From Brachynemurus nebulosus (taxonomy: Eukaryota > Arthropoda > Insecta > Neuroptera > Myrmeleontidae), in assembly GCA_035578155.1 (NCBI GenBank), contig JAPWDM010000005.1:14660832-14724831 (forward strand): a stretch of DNA of 64,000 bases, written 5' to 3'. Below the pieces are notes generated by a model. It had not been told where the DNA came from and ran no database searches. It saw only the letters and a program-made list of their open reading frames with translations. Of this stretch, positions 49,001 through 59,123 are shown piece by piece. A program made the translations under genes and the position numbers. The first letter of the stretch is position 1. Every line of letters begins with the position of its first letter.

Positions 49001-50645
49001 GGGAAGCTATTCTTAAAATGAAAACTTAATCAGTGTTTATGCTTGTTTGCTCAGAACATTTTCAGGTGTCAGCATTACATTCCACTTCATGTGGAGGATA
49101 ACTTAATACACCACAACATTGTGCAGCTAAACCTAGATATTTTATGTTACTGAAATTTCGTTCTTTAACACCAACACACATTGTCCACACTCGCGAAAAG
49201 GTCTCGTAGTGTTTTTTACTCTTTCATGAATGTCCAACAAAAAAGTCATCACAAAATTTTTATAAAGCAATGAAATAATATTAATTGTATCTCATATAGT
49301 AGTTCCACAAACGCTCACCAGGGAAATTTTATCATCGCCATATTAGGTAACCGAATTGGAAAATTTCGTTGCTAAAGTGGAATTAACAAAAGATGATTTT
49401 CGGTTGGTTAAATTAATACAGTTACTCACAAAACTATTGACTCACTTGTGTTTGTGTTTTTCGGAAACTTAATACATTTTTGTAGACTTTCATCGAAGTA
49501 AATAACAAAAATCAATCATGCATACAAACATAATTTAATGTACTTCAAAATACGTTACATTCAAAATAATATTATAAACCACATAATAGAAAACAAAAAT
49601 TCAAATTCAAACCGAAAAACACAAGTGAGTCAATAATTTTGTGAGTAACTGTATCTCGATCATAGAGATGTAATCCCAACTACCTGTGTCGCTGCCCTGG
49701 TGACAGTTTGCTACATATTTTGAGAAAATGGCTCATTATGATTCTTTTATGGGTCATACACAATCAATGAAATAAGGAATAAGAAGTATGCCATCTAGTG
49801 ACGTTGAATGGAACTTTAATGAAATAAGAAATAAGGAGTATCATAAGAAATAAGTAGTTCATAAGTAATCATTAACGTTACTTTTTCATGAATTTTGGTG
49901 TAAAAAAATACCTAAATAAATATACCTATGAACAGTTAAGTTAAAGTTTCATTCAACGTCACTAGATGGCATACTTCTTATACCTTATTTCTTATTCCTT
50001 ATTTCATTGATTGTGTATTAAGCCTTACTTCACATACGAAACAAAATTGTTTTTAGGTGTATATTTACCATTACTGTGGGAGCAGAGCTTTTGTACGCGC
50101 ACACCACTTGCTCTTGGATACACTAGAGGTCATTTTTCAGCGTTAGTTCCCATGGAACCTTATAGTCGATTAGATACACGATCTCAGTCTCAACATTCGT
50201 CGGACGATTTACAAATAACATTTCTACCTTTAATGGATCGTGATAGGAAATTGTTGCCAATCCATTTCCTGACCCAATCAGAGGTAAAATTATAATTACC
50301 AGTTCCAAAGACGACATATTGTTAAAAATAATTTTTTTTTTAGATGGGACGTGAAGAAACAATTTTAAGACAATGGTTAGAAGTATGTGAAACAGAGGGC
50401 GGTATATTAGTGGCGCAACAGCGGCTTCATAAGCGTCCGTTACTTGTTGCACAAATGGTTGAAGAATGGTTAAATCATTACAGACGGCTTGCGTTAGTAT
50501 AAATAACGTATCCAATCATGTACAGTTTAGGCCAAAAAAACTAAAACAAAATTATACTTGTTGTAGACAAACCACGTCTGCACCATTTGTCCGACCAATT
50601 CCAATTCAAGATTATTCAAGTGACGGCGACACGGATGAGGAATAA
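37041..50645 (+). CDS. trbd: Trabid/ZRANB1 OTU deubiquitinase, seven exons
   Basis: Exons: 37041-37371, 42427-43233, 46674-46944, 47939-48183, 50057-50283, 50344-50492, 50567-50645. They join to 702 residues, close to human ZRANB1 (708). Three NZF zinc fingers (Cys at 13/16/27/30, 79/82/93/96, 169/172/183/186) bind ubiquitin. An ankyrin-like ubiquitin-binding region (about 250-380) leads into the OTU domain, with catalytic Cys437 in AGDCLLDS and His577 in TRGHFSA. The stretch SLASQPGASLEQ to RRPIIVYGVKY is almost invariant in the family. The protein trims K29- and K33-linked ubiquitin chains (and K63); it has been tied to Wnt signalling and, in flies, to innate immunity. The acidic tail DYSSDGDTDEE is typical. 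The acceptor at 42425-42426 has a weak pyrimidine tract but is fixed by phase. AATAAA-type signals near 51113. Confidence 0.96.
37432..39068. mobile_element. Mariner-like non-autonomous element, 1.6 kb, at TA
   Basis: The ends CCGTGAAATGGTCTTGACTC are identical on both sides and flanked by TA (37430-37431 and 39069-39070). CTCGGTCA words recur inside (near 38513 and 38884). It contains a second, GC-richer repeat at 37803-38480. No transposase frame. It lies in trabid intron 1. Confidence 0.82.
37803..38480. repeat. Nested repeat with AACTTCCCAT ends
   Basis: The left TCAACTTCCCATTGG and the right end (reverse complement TTAACTTCCCATAGG) are inverted. The interior has a GC-rich block (37860-37960) and the phrases GATATGCGAGAC and ACGGACGCACACACAGACAT. 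The class is unknown to me. Confidence 0.6.
39637..39872. repeat. GCATCA-rich repeat (forward copy)
   Basis: The inverse of 25711-25947. A second piece of the same kind of sequence (GCATCAGAAAAG to TTTTTGAAGTTACC) follows the element at 40197-40630. The whole 39637-40692 may therefore be one TAACTTCAAAAATG-ended element split by insertion. Confidence 0.7.
40197..40630. mobile_element. TATGGAGGGTAGA foldback element, perfect 8-bp duplication TATTAGAC
   Basis: The inverted ends TATGAAGGGTAGA and (reversed) TATGGAGGGTAGA are flanked by TATTAGAC at 40189-40196 and 40631-40638. It is related to 35456-36127. It holds an AT-rich minisatellite. Confidence 0.85.
40339..40452. repeat. AT-rich minisatellite, about 29-bp unit
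   Basis: Roughly three to four tandem copies of a unit containing TTCAATTTTTATTGTTTTTA, inside the preceding element. Confidence 0.85.
41157..41643 (+). mobile_element. Helitron-like non-autonomous element
   Basis: It begins TCTATACATATAATAAAACT after an A and ends GCGGGTACAGCTAG before a T, with a short GC-rich stem-capable stretch (TTACGCGAACGACGTTGCGG) just before the end. This is the 5'-TC...CTAG-3', A|T insertion pattern. Two internal direct repeats (about 41285-41405 and 41430-41555) share GGATTTTRATGAAATTTGGT. No Rep/helicase frame; the forward open frame is incidental. Confidence 0.75.
41880..42325. repeat. Dispersed repeat with GTCGATTGCCC hairpin (fullest copy)
   Basis: The left part folds: TTGTCGATTGCCC (about 41903) with GGGGACAATCGACAA (41955-41969). 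The right part has a GCGTGTGGAAAGT/ACTTTCCACACGC palindrome and CTTCTCCCGCAT. Copies at 7748-8115 (reverse) and 20973-21186 (partial). It ends about 100 bp before trabid exon 2. Confidence 0.7.
43448..43925. repeat. Foldback element in trabid intron 2
   Basis: GTGCCAACGAAATTTTG at about 43467 pairs with the inverse of the CGTTGGCAC stretch near 43910. TTGATTGATTT on the left pairs with AAATCAATCAA on the right. The ends are not sharp. Confidence 0.6.
44030..46222. mobile_element. Large composite element with ACTGTTxCACCTAACATCTAG ends
   Basis: ACTGTTCCACCTAACATCTA at 44030 and its inverse (ACTGTTACACCTAACATCTA) ending at 46222 frame about 2.2 kb. The CATCTAGATTTTATA word recurs near 44634 and 45052, and TGTTCCACCTAA recurs at 44115. 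The interior is AT-rich with no convincing transposase. It holds the inserted element 44127-44627. Confidence 0.65.
44127..44627. mobile_element. PIF/Harbinger-like MITE, 501 bp, TAA duplication
   Basis: The ends AGGGCCCCATACACG are inverted and flanked by TAA (44124-44126 and 44628-44630). GAGATCTGTATC recurs near both ends. The related sequence TGTTCCACCTAACATCTAG at 44032-44050 is an empty version of the target. Confidence 0.88.
47007..47910. repeat. Foldback element carrying the GGGTACTTGACTG-family MITE
   Basis: TGACAATTCAAAACGTGTTT at 47007 and its inverse, ending at 47910, are the arms. Inside, 47240-47793 is a reverse copy of 23042-23509. It nearly fills trabid intron 3, ending about 30 bp before exon 4. 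Confidence 0.75.
48243..48340. repeat. Small hairpin with TATGCAACA ends
   Basis: TATGCAACAxGTAC at the left and CACGTGTTGCATA at the right are inverted. GTGTTTCATCGAG pairs loosely with CGAGTGAAAGAAACAC. It lies just inside trabid intron 4. Confidence 0.5.
48645..49735 (+). mobile_element. 1.1-kb DNA transposon relic with THAP remnant
   Basis: Inverted ends: CACCAGGGCGGCGACACAGG (left, about 48669) and CACCAGGGCAGCGACACAGG (right, reversed, about 49711). Outside them lie matching TTCTCAAAATATGTA arms. The interior holds a broken THAP-domain reading frame, so this is a decayed transposase-bearing element of the P-like or another THAP class. No sharp target duplication seen. Confidence 0.7.
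48873..49070 (+). pseudogene. Degenerate THAP zinc-finger coding remnant
   Basis: From ATG at 48873 the frame has a Cys pair in CYCVPQC and the motif FRHFPTSVKLKKK. An A-run at 48987-48996 shifts the frame. In the next frame HWEAILKMKT ends in a stop. A third segment carries VCSEHF at about 49045-49062. C..C, F..FP, the Trp and CSEHF are the hallmarks of a THAP DNA-binding domain. The frame is broken by a shift and stops, so it is not functional as read. Confidence 0.7.
49759..50015. mobile_element. Mariner-like MITE, 257 bp, at TA, next to trabid exon 5
   Basis: CACAATCAATGAAATAAGG and its inverse are flanked by TA (49757-49758 and 50016-50017). The arms also share GCCATCTAGTGACGTTGAATG-type sequence. 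It ends about 40 bp before the exon 5 acceptor, close to where a branch point would lie. Confidence 0.88.
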
Positions 50646-52065
50646 CGTCAGGCGAGTGCGGCAAAGCGCTCCCCAATTTCCAACAAAGCAGACAATTTGC
50701 AGGGATAGTGATAATGTCTGCGCAGCTTGTCGTAATTAAGTTTATTAAAATCCGTTTTCATTCCACTCAATTTTTTGCCTGCACTAAAATTTTAACATCA
50801 GCTTGCCTACTATTTAGACCAAAACAATGACAATGTTGCTGTATTATCAATCTACAAACCGTTGTAGTTGGATTTGTCGTGAAGTAAAAAGTTTTCGTTT
50901 TTAAAAAAAAAAAAATAAAAATTTTGTCACTTACATAATTATTAAAATAAACTAAACGAGAAATTGTTTCATGAGAACTGTCCATGAATTCTAGTTTCTC
51001 AATCATTTCCGTTCAATTTTAACATTTTGAGTTTCAAAATAGTCGTCTTTCGAAAGTACAAATTATGCATTACATGAGAAAAATAATAAAAAAAATATAA
51101 ATATATGTGTAAATAAAAGAATAAAAAATTTATTAAAAAAATAGATCTTTTACTTTTGAATGATAAAAAAATTATATTAATAATATATAATAAAAATATA
51201 TATTATAGTATTACGTTAAAATCTTTTTGTTCGAAAAAAAAAGCTTTGTGAAAGAGTGCCGTAATGGCCGTAACGCATCATCTATATTGAATATAAATAA
51301 TTTTATTTTTTAATTTTTTAGATGTTTAAAATAAAATACCATGGGATGCCAAATACAATATTAAAAAATAAAATGCACGCTCGAATCTTTTCCGTTTCCG
51401 TGTAGCGGTAGAAATTTAATTAATTGAACGAATCAAAACAAACAACATTGTTTTGCACGTATTTATCGCTCTAGAAGCAACATCGGCAAAAAATCCTCCT
51501 TAAATTATATATAGTCAAATATACCTCTCTCTGTTGTGTCATATGTTTGTTTTTATTCTTAAAAAGAGATGTGAATAATAATAATAAGTTTCTTTAGAAT
51601 ATATGGCAGCTCGGCAATGTTCGGAGATAATCGAATTTTATGGGAAGAGTTGCAACTCAAAGCCTCGGATACATACTGTGTTTCAAAACGCAAAGATTGA
51701 AAATTTAACAATTTTTCTGGTGATTCTTTTTATCGGAACGGGTTAATCGGTAATTTACCGGAATTTTTGTACAGTATAAACTATAGTACTGATAATATAA
51801 AAGTTAATATTACAAAAAAGTATTGTGTACCTTTTATGAATTCAAGAATTCATCAGGGTATTTAAATTCAAAACAATAATAAAATTAATATATTATTGTA
51901 AAAGCAATTAATTTTGTGTTATCTTTTTCATTTCCAAAATTTTGTACATCTACAGCGTTTATAATCCTAACAATGAAGAAAATTAAACTTCCAGTAAAAA
52001 AATATCGTTTTACAAATAATTACTTTTAATTTAAAATTTTTCTAAGCCTAATGTTATACTGTCGG
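50646..52065. other. Trabid 3' UTR and AT-rich intergenic DNA
   Basis: Overlapping AATAAA-type signals lie at about 51113-51123. Beyond that I see no gene, only AT-rich sequence without clear repeats. Confidence 0.6.
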
Positions 52066-52540
52066 CCAGGGTGGGGGTCGACCTGGAAAAGTCAGGGAAT
52101 TTCGAATTTCTGGAATAGTCAGGGAAAAGTCAGGGAATTTCAATCGTAGTCAGGGATTTTTTCCCCTTGGTGACCACATTACTGGAAAACATGGAAATGT
52201 CAGGGAATTCTAAACTTTCTGGAATGGTCAGGGAAAAGTCAGGGAATTTTACCAGAAGACTGGAAAGAAATTGATTTTTATAATTTTGCTTATTTAGGGA
52301 TAAAACTTCAATCAATATTTTTCACTTGTTTTGAGATTAGATTTAGAAATTGACGCGAATTTCACTTTTTTTTTTTTGCTCTTCATTTACTTTTCTTAAG
52401 AAAAAGTGTTAAAAAGTTATTAAGAATTTTTTTTTAGCTTTTTGGAATAAAGTAGGGGCGACATTTTTTACAAAATTGTCAGGGAATTTTTTTAATAAAA
52501 TTTCTGGAAAACCTGGAGAAGTTTTTAACATTACTATGAT
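52066..52540. repeat. CTGGAAA/CAGGGAATTT repeat, related to 27-294
   Basis: It begins CCAGGGTGGGGGTCGACCTGG and carries many copies of GTCAGGGAATTT and CTGGAAAA. The right end is indistinct. Confidence 0.6.
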
Positions 52541-53217
52541 CAAAATGTGTACATTCGTGTAGTTAAAAGTATCTAACATTCGAGTGTTTTCGTGATTCAC
52601 GAACATTACCGAGCAGCCACATATTCTTTGTACATCTTTATCTGGTTATTAAATTATAGGCGTTGCTAGTTCACATATTGCGCAAGTATTTTTATTTTAT
52701 TGCCTAATTGGTTACATACGCAAAACGTATATTTTGAAATTTCAGCGGATACAGGGCCCGTTAAAATTATTTATAGAAAATTAAACACACATTTTGGTTG
52801 TAATTAAATTTAAACACCTGCCATTTTTGTGCGTTGTACATATTTGATTTTTAGTGTCAACACTAGAGACGTTGGTGTTCCCAAAAATCTGTCATCGTAA
52901 ATATACATACATCAATTTTCGACAAATTATTAAATTGCGCTTGCATAAATCTGGCCTCGGTCATTATAATTTGTAGATTTTCATTCAAATATAACCAATT
53001 CTTACTTACTTGGAAGAAACTTAAAATATATCTTGCATTTTTCTCAAATTTTATGTTTAATATCGGGTTAATAGACAACAAAATAAACTAAGATCCTGTA
53101 AGATAAGAATCAGTTTACTAGTAACACAAAATATGCATTTTTAATTTAACTTTATTTAAAGGTAATAATATATTTTGTGCACTTAATGAGTCAACTACAT
53201 TACTTTGCAAAAAAATA

Positions 53218-53340
53218 TCACTTTTATTTTACAAAATTTTGTGACATGTTACGATCAGTATGACCATTACATCAAAGAATTGTTTTGATAATAATCAATA
53301 TTGATCGAAACATGTCGTAAAATTTTGTAAAATAAATGAT
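53218..53340. repeat. Short foldback
   Basis: ATTTTACAAAATTTTGTGAC at the left and the inverse of GTCGTAAAATTTTGTAAAAT at the right share about 40 bp, including ACATGTT(A/T)CGATCA. From 52540 to 55100 I see nothing else I can classify. Confidence 0.7.
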
Positions 53341-55099
53341 GTGGTTTATTTATTAATAGCATAGTGATGAAAAATATATTGTTTTAAAATATTAGTCCTA
53401 AAATTATTTTTCTTCTTTCAAAGACAATAAAAAATTTAGAAAATAGAGTTGAGTTTTTTTACAAATGTACTCTAATGATCGTAATTTAATAATCAGAATC
53501 TTCATAATGCAAAGCTATTAAAAAAATTGTACTTGAAAAAATTTTAGTAATTTTTAAACTTTAATAATATTGTATATAAATAATGTAAGAATATAATTAT
53601 AATTCAAAATTTTTTTTAAAACTGGTAACGTTACTAAATATTAAAAATATAATTAATAAAATTGGTCACAAAATAAGTTACTAACAGGGATAATAAGTTA
53701 TACAAACATTTAAATACTTAATATGAACAGACATAAAGTATCTTAAGTTAAATAAAATACGGTAATTTTTTGGTAATGGGAACATCCGAAAACTTTTTCG
53801 GGTGGTTCCCACTACTAAAGAATGACCCATTAGAAAATTTTTTTTTTTTTTTTATAAACTGCTGTAAACTTTATGGTAACGTTATTTTGACGGTTAAAGC
53901 AAAAAAAAAGGGTAACATGTGACAAAATGGAGTGAGAAATTTATCCGAGAGAGTATTATTTTTAGTACTGGGATTCAAATAAATATAAAAGTGTGAATTT
54001 TTTTCGATTAATAGAAAAAAGATGTTAGTGATTTATTTTTTTTGGAAAAATATGTTTATCTTTTCTCATATTAGACCCTAGTCTGTAGTGGAATTGTATA
54101 TATTTCTGTATTTTTTTTTTTTTGTTACTTTTAAAATTTAGAAAATTCACACTTTTAACAATAATCCAATAAATTGATAATATTATTGCATATATTAAAA
54201 CAAACACATGTAAATAGTTTAGTTTTCTTTTTTGGGGTGTTTATTAACTTTTAAATTATTTGTTTATAGAATATATAATTATAATTAAATTAAAGAAAAA
54301 GTAAAGAACTTGCGTGGTCAAGTTTTTATGTTAGCCTTTGTCTCTTTATCTCTATCGTGCGGGCATTTGAATTATTTGTTCAATGCTATAGTCTCAGTAG
54401 AATTTATTAATATAAAAGTTATTTTAAAATATTGTTGCAGAAACTATTCTCAATTATACTGAAAAAATAAAATAATTATATTGTTATTCATTCTTTTTGG
54501 TTTTTATTTTTATCCTTACACGCCACTCACGGTTTTTTTGAGAACTACACGATTTTTCTACGTACAGTTTTTTAAGAATTACAGATTTTTTACCGTAGGT
54601 AATAAATTCTTATAAATCCGCGTTAGATGGGAAGGGAATCATAAAATTTAGATACGCCAACTAGTGGTTAAAAAAGTAATTTCACTAAATTTGTACTGTT
54701 TTATTTGCTAAATGCTAATTGACATATTTTTTAAAATGCCATTTTTTTGTTTTCTAAATAAAGATGGACACTCCTAAATGCTACCATTGCTACCATTTCT
54801 ACAAGCTGTCAACTTCAGCCATCTGGTGACGAATTAAAAAATTACTGCGGGTAGGCTAATTATTAAACCACGCCTTCATGTGAGTTTCCAATATCATTTG
54901 GAGAAAATTGCTGAACGTATGAAATGATGGCAGATAGACATGACAAGAGTGTGTATAATGGTTCGAATATTTTTTCGGAACCCTAAAAAGCAAAAAGTTA
55001 TTGAAAGAGCGATGTCTATGTCCCGAAATTTTTCCTTTGAAACCATAATTATTTTATTTATGGATCATTGATACCCTTTGTCTAATATAAGGTACATTT

Positions 55100-55400
55100 T
55101 AAAGGTTACAGTTGACGCCCTAGGTCTCTGGGATCTCCAAAATGGTCTAAAATACTGTTGAAGAGAAAATTCAGATACTATTGAAATTTCGAAAAATATT
55201 AACGTGAAATTAAAATTGGCTTCCTGGACACTGGAACTCCAAATACGGTTCAAAATAAACGATTGGATGAATCTTAAACAAATTTTTCTCAAATACTATT
55301 GAAATCCCGGGGAGAGAATGAACGTGAGATTAAAATTGTACCCTATAGACCTCAAAAAGAGCCCAGTTCTGCGAAAACTATCAATGTTAAGGTGTGAAAA
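55100..55400. repeat. Degenerate tandem units
   Basis: Two to three diverged copies share ACTATTGAAAT followed some 20-25 bases later by AACGTGARATTAAAATTG (near 55200 and 55323). Function unknown. Confidence 0.5.
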
Positions 55401-55698
55401 TTATAAATCCTATTGAAACAGGAAGTTTCAAAGTTAAAGTCGTTTGGGAGCGAAACAAAACGGTATGTTCTATTTGCCTTATATTGCAAGTCAAAAAAAT
55501 TGATTTGACTTGTAGTCACTTTTATCCAAGTCTTTATCAAGTAATTAGAAAAAAATTATATTGATGAAAATAAAAAGTTTGAAAAACAAATGACTGTTTT
55601 CAAAAATATATTTTGAAACAAAAAAAAAAATGACATGAATACGAATATTAGTCATATTAATTAATTAATGAATTATCACGGACATAGATAACGTAAGG

Positions 55699-56474
55699 CA
55701 GCGGTTTCCCAACTGGGGGGCGCCCCCCCCTCCTAGGGGGCGCGAGTTAATTGCAAATATCGTTGTGGGTTTGATAAAATCATGGTTTTAAGATTATATA
55801 TTATTTTGAGAAACTTTAAAAAAATTTTTATGAAAAAAAAAAAAAAAATAATTTGCCATTGGCAGCTAATTTTTGGAAATCGCTGATTTTTCGCCGTAAG
55901 CAGAGTAACTCGTAAAATCTTACCTAAAACAAAAAATCTATTAGTAGATGCTTATGACTTGTACTTGAACGAAAAATTATTGTTTCCGTTCATTACATCT
56001 CATTTTACAAGTAGAAAATCAACGAAAAACATAAAAATTTTTACCAAAAATCAAAATTTTTTGTTTAAAACACTGTCAGAAGTTGAAATTTCATTTTTTT
56101 TTAAATCTGTTTGTTTAAGTACAAGCCATAAGCATTTACTAATAGAAAAAAATTGCCAAAAGTTGGAATAAATTAAGTTTTTTTGCTAAAAAAAACCCCT
56201 TACTACTGATTTTTCTGCTCGCTACTGTACGTAATATTTTAACAATAACAATTCTCAAGCGGTCAGAGTCATATTAACGCGTAAGTATCGAATAGGTGTC
56301 TGATCAACGGTTTCCTCTCAAGTGTCGTGTAGACCTGTCGCCCGCCAAGAATATGAGTTTTTTCAGTAAAAAAATAACTTACGAATTGTTTATAAATTTT
56401 TTCAAGAGAGGGGGCGGCAGAGGTAAGATTTTTTATAGAGGGGGGCGTTAGTGCACAAAGTTTGGAAACTGCTG
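55699..56474. mobile_element. hAT element remnant, 776 bp, 8-bp duplication ACGTAAGG
   Basis: It starts CAGCGGTTTCCCAACTGGGG and ends TTTGGAAACTGCTG, with ACGTAAGG at 55691-55698 and 56475-56482. GC-rich GGGGGGCGC blocks lie near both ends, as in many hAT elements. The interior (about 55850-56200) is a copy of the foldback at 60529-61170. Confidence 0.88.
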
Positions 56475-56489
56475 ACGTAAGGAATATGG

Positions 56490-59116
56490 TAAAAAAAATT
56501 TGCTCATAAAAATCAGTTTAGATTTGCTACTTTTATTAACATTAAGTCGACAATGTTGATAAAACACAATACAAAAATGTACTGATTTTGCATAAATTAT
56601 TAAAATAACGCGCTAAATCAATCATATTGTGCTAGCATATGCGCAGTGTTTATTATTTCAAGCGATTTCAAGAATAAATCAAATGTACCAAACGTACCAA
56701 ATGTATGTACGGTATGTACGGCCCGTACTGGGGTGCTAACTGGTATTATATTACAACTCCCAGAAAAAAGTTAAGGTAATAAAATTTTGAAAAAAATATG
56801 ATTGGTTAAATAAGATGACAAGGATAAAAAAGCAGCTTGTACAGTGACAGTTCAATTTACTTATCTCTCTCACACAAAAATCTGTCAAACTAAGTCGGAT
56901 TTACATAGCTAAAAAAACTAGCATACGGTATTTTTAATGTGTCTCTCCATGGAGATGCGGAGTCTTCACCTGATGGCAGATTTGTGGTAACTGATAACTC
57001 TTACTGATTATACCGTGTCACCCTGGAGTTAAATATCTACAAATTCAATTCATTTTAGAAAACTATTAAGAAATTATTCTATTTAATGGAAAACTAAAGT
57101 AGAAATACATATAAGAAAACATTAAAAAGTTACTAGCATTATTTATAAGTAAAAATTAATAACAAACTTAGATAAAATAAAAAAAAAAAAAACAACAAAC
57201 ACCACTCGAAAATTATAATTGAGAGGACAAATGCATGAAGAAGTTATGTGACATTTTTGTAATTTTACACTACAACCATTTGAAAGTTTTTATTTACTTG
57301 TACTCCCTATGAAATAGCACATGTTTATTATTGAATTTGTTTGAAACTATTGGAAGTAATGAAACCAAATTTTTCTAGATGATATTTCAGGATAAAATAT
57401 TTCTAAATTCTACAAAATCAAAAAAAGTGAACGAACAGTCAAAAATAAATATATTAAATTTTAAGAAAAGTTAAGTTTTGAAAAAATATTAATACCATGA
57501 CGATCATAACCTTTAATGACACAACGTCCAGTGGTACATTATTTTGACGTTTATACACTTCATGTGGATTTATTGACGTCGTGCAACGTGATATGTGAGT
57601 TAGTAAAGTTTCAGTTGACGTCTTATGACGTCAGCGACCGTCAAGGTGTTACTTTAAATACATAATTTTAATTTTTAATATTTAACATTACATTTGACAT
57701 ATACATTTTTTTTTAACATATACATTTGAAATCATAAAACAATTCGATAAAATTTAAATGGACAAAATCGTTAAAAGTGATGATATTAAAAATTGAAAAT
57801 TAAACTTAATAAAATTAAAATTAATAAAAAAAATAATAATAAAACTAAGAAAACAGTGTTACACAAAATTTAGAAAAATGTTAGAAAAGAATCAAAATTA
57901 ATAACAATTAAAAATGGTGCTCGAAACAAAATAAATATATAAACAAAATGGCTTTAGTCTAATGGAAACAAAGTAGTGACTGTGGCGCTGTAGTCAAGTT
58001 GGGTAACCATTTTAATCTTTTAAGTGGCTTGTTAAACTGGACGGTTGCTGTTTTACATGCCAGCATCAAAAGTGTTGTGCAAATTAAATTGGAATCTGTG
58101 TTACAAATAGAAGCTATATGGAGTTTACCCCATTTAAAATTTTGATATATGACAAGCACGATAGATAAAATGGCGGCACAATCGACAAATGTCATCAACC
58201 TGAGTTAATTCGGGTTAGCCGCTTACGTGGCTAAAATTTTTGATCTTAACTCCCTGACGATTATAGGAATAATTCCGAAAAACTAATTGATATAAGTTAA
58301 AAAATTAAGAATACACTATTTTGACAACTAGTACACTTTATATGGAACTGTTGACGCCGTTGACGCTGTTTACCGTTGTGTATACATTAGGTTTTTTTAT
58401 AATGTAAAGTGCAATTCTTTTTTTTTTTATTTATAATATCCTGTGTATGTTTTAAGAACTGAATTATGTATTTTAATAATAAATGAAATTCTTAATTTAA
58501 TTACGCATTATAGTTTAAAAAGTTAAATGAATGTATATAATTTTTAAAACTATAGTTTTAAATTATAATTTAATATTTCTAAATCGTGTTTTGTATTACT
58601 ATTTTCTATTTTTAACTGAAAAATAATATTTATGAATGTTGCTGCAAGAGGGCAGTTTCGTATTGAAAATAATTTATTTCATTTTTTGCTATAGTGTAAA
58701 TCCAGCTTGTAAAATTTTATTACGTTTACTTTTTTCTTAGAGTTGTAATACTATAGTATTAAAATGTATGAATCTCTTGTGATGATTGGTTGCCGCATCG
58801 TTTTCGGTTCGATCTGATCTGATACACTTGTGATACATTACTAGAGACTTGTGGGCTCGCCCAAACAATAATTTTGAGCACGGTTGTGAATAGCACGTAA
58901 TGCTTATTGCTGTTTGTTATTTGCGTTTAAATCATATCTAAAAATTGAATAAAAATAAATTGTTATTGTAAATTTAATAATAAAATAAAACCTAAATAAT
59001 TAAATTGGATTTTTTTTTAACGTGAAATGTGCATTAGATGACATAGTAGTTATAAACACTTAGTGGTGCTCTTTTGTGTTTTTTTATTTTTTAAATTGAC
59101 AAAATAATCCGCAAAT
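56490..59116. other. Intergenic stretch, no gene supported
   Basis: AT-rich sequence with several TGACGTC words near 57545-57640. A 79-codon reverse frame at 57959-58198 has no features I recognise. No repeat ends are clear. Confidence 0.5.
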
Positions 59117-59123
59117 ATGGGTG
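59117..59123 (+). other. Possible first coding exon (ATGGGTG followed by GTAAGT)
   Basis: ATG has A at -3 and G at +4. After seven bases comes a strong donor, G|GTAAGTG. If real, it codes Met-Gly plus one base (next residue Val, Ala, Asp, Glu or Gly), as in N-myristoylated proteins, with a long intron running beyond the window. Short matches like this also arise by chance; no downstream exon is visible. Confidence 0.25.

Larger units (their letters stand above)
46844..50133 (+). other. trbd: OTU catalytic cysteine and histidine of trabid
   Basis: The TGT codon for the nucleophile is at 46844-46846 (exon 3) and the CAT codon for the general base at 50131-50133 (exon 5). Both lie in fully conserved contexts, so the gene codes for a catalytically competent enzyme. 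Confidence 0.9.

Noticed and set aside
10435..50645. The three neighbouring genes as one functional system
   Set aside because: BubR1, TONSL and trabid act in different pathways and are separated by kilobases of transposon-rich DNA; their order looks like ordinary gene adjacency.
57959..58198. Reverse 79-codon frame
   Set aside because: It has no recognisable domain, no splice partners and no supporting context.
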